This document shows positions 58,184 to 64,000 of a DNA stretch of 64,000 nucleotides, piece by piece. The DNA is from VXYL01 sp963666465 (lineage in GTDB: Bacteria; Pseudomonadota; Gammaproteobacteria; Pseudomonadales; Azotimanducaceae). How positions within the stretch are numbered: the first letter of the stretch is position 1; the number at the start of each line of letters is the position of its first letter. The notes below the pieces were generated by a model, which was given only the letters and a program-made list of their open reading frames with translations, was not told the DNA's origin and did no database searches. Position numbers and translations under genes: made by a program. The stretch lies in NCBI GenBank assembly GCA_963666465.1, contig OY762824.1:868001-932000 (forward strand), in the 5' to 3' direction.

Positions 58184-58903
58184 TCATTCCACGTCGAACC
58201 AGTTGATCGGCAGCACCCCGTGCTCCACCAAGTAGCGATTCGCCTGCGAGAAGTGGCGGCAGCCGAAGAATCCGCTGGCCGACAGCGGCGAAGGATGCGG
58301 CGCCGTGAGCACCAGATGCCGCGAAGGACTCACCTGCGCTCCCTTGCGCTTGGCGTACGCGCCCCACAGCAGGAACACCACATGCTCCCGCTCCCGATTC
58401 ACCACCTCGACGATGCGGTCCGTGAACGTCTCCCAGCCCTGCCCCCGATGCGAACCGGCGCGATGCTGCACCACCGTCAGCACCGAGTTCAGCAGCAACA
58501 CCCCCTGTCGTGCCCAAGGCGCAAGGCAGCCACGCCCTTCCGGCACCGAACCACCGGTGCGTCCGCAAGGCACGTCGTCATCCGCCATGTCGGTGTTGAC
58601 TTCCTTGAAGATGTTCACCAGCGAAGGCGGCGCAGCCACGCCCTGTGGCACGGAGAAGCACAGGCCGTGCGCCTGGCCCGGGCCGTGGTAGGGGTCCTGG
58701 CCGATGATGACCACCCTCACCTGATCGAGCGGCGTTGCGTTCAGCGCCGCAAAGATGTCGCCACCCTTCGGATAGACGATCTTCCGCGCCCGCTTCTCCG
58801 CCAGCAGGAACTCCCGCAGTCGGCGCATATACGAAGCCTGAAACTCACCGAGCAGCGCCGCCTTCCACGACTCCGTGAGCCCAATGCGGTCGGCATCGCT
58901 CAC
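58184..58903 (-). CDS. ung: Uracil-DNA glycosylase
   Basis: 239 residues from a GTG at 58903 that overlaps the lysS stop (GTGA). Family 1 UDG motifs are present: the water-activating GQDPYHGPGQAHG, uracil-binding LLNSVLTV with the following H-bonding region, and the minor-groove loop HPSPLSASG. A 12-residue insertion after DDDVPCGRTGG is a little unusual. It removes uracil from DNA as the first step of base-excision repair. It is co-transcribed with prfB and lysS. Confidence 0.96.
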   Translation of the reverse strand: MSDADRIGLTESWKAALLGEFQASYMRRLREFLLAEKRARKIVYPKGGDIFAALNATPLDQVRVVIIGQDPYHGPGQAHGLCFSVPQGVAAPPSLVNIFKEVNTDMADDDVPCGRTGGSVPEGRGCLAPWARQGVLLLNSVLTVVQHRAGSHRGQGWETFTDRIVEVVNREREHVVFLLWGAYAKRKGAQVSPSRHLVLTAPHPSPLSASGFFGCRHFSQANRYLVEHGVLPINWFDVE

Positions 58904-60405
58904 GATGCTTCGCCCCCGGTCGGCCGCATGGTGGGGAACAGCAGCACGTCGCGAATGCTCGATGCACCGGAAAGCAGCATCGCCAGGCGATCGACGCCGA
59001 TGCCCTCCCCCGCCGCCGGCGGCATGGCGTATTCCAGCGCCCGGATGTAGTCGGCGTCGTAGTGCATGGCTTCGAGGTCGCCTTGGTCCTTGAGCGCAAC
59101 CTGCTCGCGGAAGCGCTGCGCCTGATCGTCCGGGTCGTTGAGCTCGCTGAAGGCGTTCGCCACCTCGTGGCCCGCGATGAAGAGTTCAAAGCGGTCCACA
59201 AGATCGGAGTTCTCGTCATTGCGACGGGCCAGCGGCGAAACCTCGCTCGGATAGCCCGTGATGAACGTCGGCTGCACCAGCTTCGCCTCCACACGACGCT
59301 CGAAGAGTTCCATCAGCAGTCGGCCCCAGCCCCAGTCGGCCGGCGCCTCCTCGTTGCCGAACAGGCGACGCAGACAAGCGATGTCCATGAGCGCATCCGG
59401 CTTCACCCCGGTTTCCGCCGCCACCGCATCCAGCATCGTCAGGCGACGGAACGGCTCGTCCAGGAGAATCGGCTCGCCGTTCCACTCCACCTCCGCTGCC
59501 ATGAGTCCCTGACCCCGCAGCCGCTCCACCAACCGGTGCAGCAGCGACTCGGTGAGGTCGATCAGATCGGCATAGTCTGCATACGTCTGATAGAGCTCCA
59601 TCGTGGTGAATTCGGGATTGTGGCGCGGCGAGAGGCCCTCGTTGCGGAAACATCGCCCCACCTCATAGACACGCTCGAAGCCACCCACCACCAGGCGCTT
59701 GAGGTATAGCTCCGGCGCCACCCGCAGGAAGAGCTCCATGTCGAGGGCGTTGTGATGCGTCACGAACGGCCGCGCTGTGGCGCCGCCCGGAATGGGGTGC
59801 ATCATGGGCGTCTCGACTTCGAGAAAGTCGCGCTCGTCGAAGAACGACCGCATCTCCCGCACCAACGCCGAGCGCAGTCGGAACACCCGCCGCGAGTCCT
59901 CGTTCATGATCAGATCGACGTGCCGTTGGCGATGCCGAAGCTCCGCGTCGGCGAGGCCGTGGTACTTCTCCGGCAGCGGGTGCAGCGCCTTCGCCAGCAG
60001 CCGAATCTCGCGGGCGTGGACCGTGAGTTCGCCGCGGCCGGTCTTCATCATGGTGCCGGCGATGCCCACGACGTCGCCGATGTCCCACAGTTCGCGGAAG
60101 TCCTCGTAAGCGGCCTGACCCACATCGTCGCGGCGCACGTAGCACTGGATGCGACCGCTCACATCCTCGATGGTGAGGAAGCTGGCCTTGCCCATCACCC
60201 GCCGGAGCATGACTCGTCCGGCCACGGCGGTTTCGTCGCCAGCCTCTTCTAGTTCCTCGCGGCTGCGGTCGCCGTGGGCGTCGATCAGCTCCCGGGCTAG
60301 ATGCTGGCGGCGCCAGTCGTTGGGATACGCCTGCCCGCGGCTGCGGAGGCGCTCGAGCTTGTCTCGCCGGCCGGCGACGATGCCTTGCCGTGCCCCGTCA
60401 CTCAC
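58900..60405 (-). CDS. lysS: Lysyl-tRNA synthetase, class II
   Basis: 501 residues from the GTG at 60405, which starts one base before the prfB stop. An OB-fold anticodon-binding domain (VAGRVMLRRVMGKASFLTIEDVSG) is followed by the class II catalytic core with motif 2 CFRNEGLSPRHNPEFTTMELY and motif 3 GEGIGVDRLAMLL. The prfB-lysS order is widespread in bacteria. It charges tRNA-Lys with lysine in the cytoplasm. All signature residues seen are intact. Confidence 0.97.
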   Translation of the reverse strand: MSDGARQGIVAGRRDKLERLRSRGQAYPNDWRRQHLARELIDAHGDRSREELEEAGDETAVAGRVMLRRVMGKASFLTIEDVSGRIQCYVRRDDVGQAAYEDFRELWDIGDVVGIAGTMMKTGRGELTVHAREIRLLAKALHPLPEKYHGLADAELRHRQRHVDLIMNEDSRRVFRLRSALVREMRSFFDERDFLEVETPMMHPIPGGATARPFVTHHNALDMELFLRVAPELYLKRLVVGGFERVYEVGRCFRNEGLSPRHNPEFTTMELYQTYADYADLIDLTESLLHRLVERLRGQGLMAAEVEWNGEPILLDEPFRRLTMLDAVAAETGVKPDALMDIACLRRLFGNEEAPADWGWGRLLMELFERRVEAKLVQPTFITGYPSEVSPLARRNDENSDLVDRFELFIAGHEVANAFSELNDPDDQAQRFREQVALKDQGDLEAMHYDADYIRALEYAMPPAAGEGIGVDRLAMLLSGASSIRDVLLFPTMRPTGGEAS

Positions 60406-61500
60406 AATCCTGCCTTCAGGCTGGCTTCCATGAACTCGGTGAGGTCGCCGTCGAGCACCTTGCCGGGATCGCTGCGTTCGACGCCGGTGCGAAGGTCCTT
60501 CACCCGCGATTGGTCGAGGACGTACGAGCGAATCTGGCTGCCCCAGCCGATGTCTGACTTGGCGTCCTCCACCGCCTGCTGCTCGGCTCGGCGTTTCTGC
60601 AATTCGAGCTCGTGCAGCTTGGCACGCAACTGCTTGAAGGCGCGGTCCTTGTTCTGGTGCTGCGAGCGCTCGCTCTGGCACTGCACCACGACGTTGGTCG
60701 GCAGGTGGGTCAGGCGAACGGCCGAGTCGGTGCGGTTGACGTGCTGACCGCCGGCGCCGCTGGCACGGTAGGTGTCCACCCGAACGTCGGAAGGATCGAT
60801 CTCGATGTCGATGTCATCGTCGATTTCCGCCGATACGAACACGGAAGCGAAGGAGGTGTGGCGGCGATTGCCGGCGTCGAACGGCGACTTTCGCACCAGC
60901 CGATGCACGCCGGTTTCCGTGCGCAGCCAGCCATAGGCGTTGTCGCCGGAGAACTGCACCGACGCGCTCTTGATGCCGGCCACCTCGCCTTCGGACACCT
61001 CGATGACATCGGCGCCGAAGCCCTGCTGCTCGCCCCAGCGCAGATACATGCGCAGCAGCATCTCGGCCCAATCCTGCGCCTCGGTGCCGCCGGCTCCGGC
61101 CTGCACGTCGAGATAGGCCCCGGCATCGTCCAGTTCGCCATCGAACATGCGGCGAAAGTCGAGCCGGGCAAGATGCGCCTCCACCTCATCGAGGTCGGCA
61201 CCGATCAGGTCCAGCGTGTCGGCATCGTTCTCCGCCGCCGCCAGCTCGGCAAGTTCCCCAAGGTCGTCAAGCTGCCCCTGCGCGCTGCCGAGGCCGGTCA
61301 CCACCTCTTCCAAGGCCGCACGTTCCTTGCCGAGCGCACTGGCACGCTGCGGATCGCTCCAAACGTCCGACTGCGACAGCTCCCGCTCGACCTCCTCCAG
61401 CCGACGTTCCCGCTCAGGGTAGTCAAAGATACCCCCGTAGAGCTTCCGCCCGCTGGCCCAAGGTCTTCAGCGCTTCCCGTATGGATGTGACTTCCGCCAT
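60402..61500 (-). CDS. prfB: Peptide chain release factor 2, made by programmed +1 frameshift
   Basis: The first 25 codons from the ATG at 61500 end at TATCTTTGAC, with TGA at 61423-61425. An internal GGGGG Shine-Dalgarno lies just before it. A +1 shift at CTT gives DYPERERRLEEVEREL and leads into the long frame ending at 60402, for about 365 residues. Signature motifs of RF2 are present: SPF in LVRKSPFDAGNRRHTSF (stop-codon reading) and GGQ in ASGAGGQHVNRTDSAVR (peptidyl hydrolysis). The shift is the classic autoregulatory device: low RF2 gives more frameshifting. First gene of the prfB-lysS-ung-mmsA run. Confidence 0.97.
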
Positions 61501-61683
61501 GGCACTTCGGACGCCATCAAATGAAAGCCCGCCACTCTATCACGCACCACCGCCAGCCATGACCTCCACCACAGGCACAAGCCACAAGCGGGGAGTGTCT
61601 CACTTTTGAAATTTGCCTGACGTGGCGCATGGCCGTTCGCAACCGGCGACTGCGTCGATGTGCCTGCCGGGACCACTATCCAT

Positions 61684-61805
61684 AGGGAGGGAGGGGGAAC
61701 GTCCCGCCCTCCATGCGCGCCGTCAGGCGCGTCCTCCCTGCACATGCATCGAGTGCCCGCGCGCCTTGCGGCGTGATGGAGGGCGGGACGCCCTCCCCCC
61801 GGAGG
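61684..61805. repeat. Pair of GGAGGG...CCCTCC palindromes
   Basis: GGAGGGAGGGGGAACGTCCC with GCCCTCC at 61686-61712 and GGAGGGCGGGACGCCCTCC at 61778-61796. Both belong to the intergenic palindrome family. Between 61501 and 61863 no gene is recognisable. Confidence 0.55.
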
Positions 61806-61863
61806 ACGGTGCCAGACACTGCGACTCCCCAGCGGGAAGCGATAGAAGCAGCCAACCTTGCGC

Positions 61864-62115
61864 TCCCGCCAACCATTCCTCGAAGCCTTCGACCCGCAGC
61901 TGCGCAAGCAACTAGGCGTCTGGTACATGCCGGTGGAGGTGGTGCGCTACATGGTCGCCCGGATCGAGGCCCTGAAGGATGACCTCGGCATCGCACAAGG
62001 GCTGGCAGCAGAAAACGTATATGTGCTCGATCCTTGCTGCGGCACCGGTGCCTGCCTCACCGAAGTGCTGCGCCGCATCGCCGCCAACCTAAGGCAAGGG
62101 ACTCCGCGCTCTAGC
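61864..62115 (+). pseudogene. Type ISP restriction enzyme, N6-methylase fragment
   Basis: About 80 codons: FLEAFDPQLRKQLGVWYMPVEVVRYMV, then GLAAENVYVLDPCCGTGACLTEVLRRIA. This matches the start of the methyltransferase domain of type ISP (LlaBIII-like) restriction-modification proteins, where a GVxYTPEPVV stretch precedes the SAM motif DPCCGTG. The frame stops right after RRIAANLRQG. The helicase and target-recognition parts are absent. The second fragment at 63112 is from further along the same protein. So a once-complete enzyme has been deleted or replaced. Confidence 0.6.
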
Positions 62116-62256
62116 TAAACCCAAGCTGGCTGCGGTGCGGCGCATGCGCCCCGTCGGCCACGCCGCCCCTCCCCGGGCGCGGCGCCTCTTCGCGAGGAAG
62201 TCACTGAGGGGTTCGGTTGAAATCCCGATGGCCGTTTGATCTGATCGCCGCCGCAA

Positions 62257-63036
62257 ATGGACATCTTCATCGGCAACATACCGTACGACGCGCCTGCGGA
62301 GGAGCTTGCGGCGCTGTTCGCGCGGTATGGACACGTGCACCGAGTCCACTTGCCCGTTGACGAAGACGGCCGACCGAGGGGCTTTGGGTTCGCGACCATG
62401 CCGGTCCCGACGCAGGCGACGGCAGCGATCAAGGCTCTTGACGGACATAGCCTGCGGGGCCGCCCGTTGCGGGTCAACCGGGCGGGGCGCCGCAACGACC
62501 AGCGCGCGCCGGAAACGCGGAGCCGGGGTTCCACCGCCGGCGCAGAAACGCTGAACGGACGCTCCGACAAGCGGTTGCCCGACCAAGCCAACGGCCGCCA
62601 GGGCCTTCGGCGCACGGCGAGCATGACCGTGGCGTTGCTCGTCCCCCTGCTTTTCCTCGTCGTCCTCGTCGAGAGCGCAAGGATGGGGCGTGTTTCGCCG
62701 TGGATCTGCGCGGCGTACGCAGTCATGGCGCTTGTCACCTTCCTGACGTACGCGGCGGACAAAGCCGCTGCGCGGCAGGGCGGCTGGCGGGTGCCGGAAG
62801 CCAACCTGCATCTGCTCGCGATGGCCGGCGGGTGGCCCGGGGCATTGGCCGCGCGCCACCTGCTTCGGCACAAGACAGTGAAGCAACCGTTCCGGGTCGT
62901 GTTCGCACTCACCGTTGCCGTCAACTGCGCCGGATTCGGTTGGCTGTTCACAGACGATGGCGCATCGGCGCAACTGGAACTCGACCGCGCCGCGTCCTCA
63001 TTTGCCTCAGCCTTTTGGCGCCTCGTCGCGGGTTGA
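62257..63036 (+). CDS. RRM RNA-binding domain fused to DUF1294 membrane domain
   Basis: 259 residues. Residues 1-75 are an RNA-recognition motif with RNP-2 (MDIFIGNIP) and RNP-1 (GRPRGFGFATM) in place. A basic linker of about 45 residues follows. From about residue 120 are membrane segments and the DUF1294 block (ALVTFLTYAADKAAARQGGWRVPEANLHLLAMAGGWPGALAARHLLRHKT), which has the conserved D-K-x-A and GGWPGA patterns. In many bacteria DUF1294 is fused to a cold-shock domain; here an RRM takes its place. A membrane-bound RNA-binding protein is implied. It lies between the two restriction-enzyme fragments. Confidence 0.85.
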   Translation: MDIFIGNIPYDAPAEELAALFARYGHVHRVHLPVDEDGRPRGFGFATMPVPTQATAAIKALDGHSLRGRPLRVNRAGRRNDQRAPETRSRGSTAGAETLNGRSDKRLPDQANGRQGLRRTASMTVALLVPLLFLVVLVESARMGRVSPWICAAYAVMALVTFLTYAADKAAARQGGWRVPEANLHLLAMAGGWPGALAARHLLRHKTVKQPFRVVFALTVAVNCAGFGWLFTDDGASAQLELDRAASSFASAFWRLVAG

Positions 63037-63111
63037 GGATACGGCCAAGGCGGTTGACGAATGCGCTGTATGAGCCGGGCGCGTCAAAACACGCCGTACG
63101 GGCAGCCCGGA

Positions 63112-63368
63112 TCTTCCCACACCTCGCGTCTCCCGTGTCCGAGTTCCGCCGCGATCGTTGCCTTGATGCCTTCGATGCCATCCGCATTGACTGTCTGAAC
63201 GGAGACAAGTATGCGACCGGGAAGGTTGCGCCGGACGGTTCGCCTGATCCGAGCATCTTCTCCGCCGAGGGCGGTCCCGTCGGTATCCAGATTGGAACCG
63301 CCATCACGACGCTTGTGCGACGGGCGGAACACGTCCCCGCGGAGACAGTGGAGTTCCGTCACCCTTGA
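63112..63368 (+). pseudogene. Type ISP restriction enzyme, second fragment
   Basis: FDAIRIDCLNGDKYATGKVAPDGSPDPSIF and GPVGIQIGTAITTLVRRAEH match the region of type ISP enzymes that follows the NPPY methylase motif. The frame ends at 63368 after VEFRHP. A longer open frame upstream is just the shadow of the RRM-DUF1294 gene. The fragment continues the protein whose methylase start lies at 61864, but in another frame and with about 1 kb of foreign sequence between. Confidence 0.55.
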
Positions 63369-63422
63369 GGGAGGGAACGGATCGCTTCCACGCAACATGC
63401 AGCCCGGCGGTGGCGACGAGCG

Positions 63423-63537
63423 CTAGCGCCACAAGAAGCGTTGCCTTTCGGCAACGCTTCTTGCCCCAGCCAAGCCGTCCTGTCACCCTGCCGGCATTCG
63501 GCCAGCTTGCGCCGTCCGAAGTCCGACAGGCTGCCAG
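63423..63537 (+). repeat. Hairpin repeat family 2
   Basis: Starts CTAGCGCCACAAGAAGCG and ends CTGCCAG, with both hairpins. The CCAG end touches the family 3 element. 63369-63828 is entirely repeats and short palindromes. Confidence 0.75.
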
Positions 63538-63759
63538 CCCGGAATATTCATGAGTGCGCGTAGCGAGGGCGACGAGACGTCGCTGTGGCTGGACGCGCAC
63601 GCGTGCCAGGAGGCACGGAGTGGAGGAACCCGAAGGCATGGCTGCGCACTATGTCGAGGGGGCCGGAGCGAACGTGTCCGCAGGACACGCGAGTACTGCA
63701 CAGCCACAGCGAGCGGATCGTCGGCCGCAGTAGGGCATTCATGAAATAGTCCGGGCTAG
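63534..63759. repeat. Family 3 element with inverted ends (MITE-like)
   Basis: The left end starts CCCGGAATATTCATGAGTGC; the right end read inward starts CCCGGACTATTTCATGAATG. The 215-bp interior has no gene. The right flank is CTAG (63756-63759), the left is CCAG. The left part matches 8098-8190. Confidence 0.7.
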
Positions 63760-63828
63760 ATGCTGCCGGTGCAGCGGGCACGCTGGCCACTTGTGAATGC
63801 CTGCGGCACCATTCGGCGCGTCGTTTGG

Positions 63829-64000
63829 CTAGGAAGCCACCGGGCGGACGACAAACAGCAAGTCACCGGCGTTCACCTGCTGGCCGCTCGCGACATTGAT
63901 GCGAGTCACCTCGAACGAGGCTTCGGGGTCGTAGAGCGGTTCGCTGTCCGGGGCGTTGAAGTCGGCCAGATGCAGCGGCGTGAAGATCTTGAACGCCTCC
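63829..64000 (-). CDS. Lipoyl/biotinyl-type domain protein, C-terminal end
   Basis: Open frame entering from the right edge and ending in TAG at 63829-63831. The last residues, RINVASGQQVNAGDLLFVVRP, are a lipoyl-domain closing strand as found at the end of biotin carboxyl-carrier or adaptor proteins. Preceding KIFTPLHLADFNAP and EPLYDPEASFEV suggest an adaptor rather than a biotin carrier. Too little is visible to say more. The stop is part of a CTAG. Confidence 0.5.
   Translation of the reverse strand, partial: EAFKIFTPLHLADFNAPDSEPLYDPEASFEVTRINVASGQQVNAGDLLFVVRPVAS

Noticed and set aside
63084..63398. Minus-strand 104-codon frame
   Set aside because: It is antisense to the type ISP restriction-enzyme fragment, which has recognisable sequence on the plus strand.

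Overview
The window is 64 kb of GC-rich DNA (I judge about two thirds G+C) from a bacterium of the Pseudomonadota. Evidence for this is prfB (with its programmed frameshift) followed by lysS, a TPP riboswitch in front of a thiC-thiO-thiS-thiG operon of a type common in that phylum, an LptG permease, a TonB-dependent receptor and malate synthase G. I cannot place it further. The mix of phytanoyl-CoA dioxygenase-like oxygenases, luciferase-like oxidoreductases, many ABC exporters and abundant short repeats suggests an uncultured environmental or host-associated lineage, but that is inference.

Layout. 1-3 kb: two half-size ABC exporter genes, one cut by the window edge and one frameshifted. 3-8.1 kb: a GyrI-like effector-binding gene, then a pile-up of mobile DNA in which short hairpin repeats, a Tn5-like IS with an N-terminal DUF4338 (DruA-type) domain and an IS1182-like element sit end to end, joined by CTAG tetranucleotides. 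8.3-11.2 kb: a translationally coupled pair, an NYN/PIN-like nuclease and a NACHT-like NTPase, which is the best candidate here for an undescribed defence module. 11.5-15.1 kb: a 1,202-residue fused CydDC-like ABC exporter. 15.3-19.9 kb: a MacA/MacB-type operon (adaptor, ATPase, two FtsX permeases). 20-32 kb: peptidoglycan-type acetyltransferase, TonB receptor, PhyH oxygenase, two luciferase-like oxidoreductases, a glycosyltransferase/deacetylase/DUF3108 operon and an Eis-like acetyltransferase. 32.6-43.6 kb: glcB, a PhyH-HEAT fusion (frameshifted), an RDD membrane protein, an LptG permease coupled to a heterodimeric ABC exporter, and a SPOR lipoprotein. 44.5-48.7 kb: thiamine genes under a TPP riboswitch. 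49-50.8 kb: an intact ISKra4-family element with 9-bp target duplications, next to a broken toxin-antitoxin remnant. 51.1-54.5 kb: a spermidine/putrescine-type ABC importer with a 155-bp tandem duplication at the ATPase/permease junction. 54.5-61.5 kb: YgjP-like protease, a tiny structured transcription unit, an inositol-type oxidoreductase, mmsA, ung, lysS, prfB. 61.8-63.4 kb: two remnants of a type ISP restriction enzyme on either side of an RRM-DUF1294 fusion gene. The end is repeats plus the C-terminus of a lipoyl-type protein.

The genes form ordinary metabolic and envelope operons in which accessory DNA lies mostly between genes. Several accessory modules are decayed (restriction enzyme, toxin-antitoxin, Fur-like fragment, two transposases). 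At least four classes of short repeat occur: two about 115-bp hairpin families bounded by CTAG or CCAG, a 215-bp element with inverted ends, and GGAGGGC...GCCCTCC palindromes.
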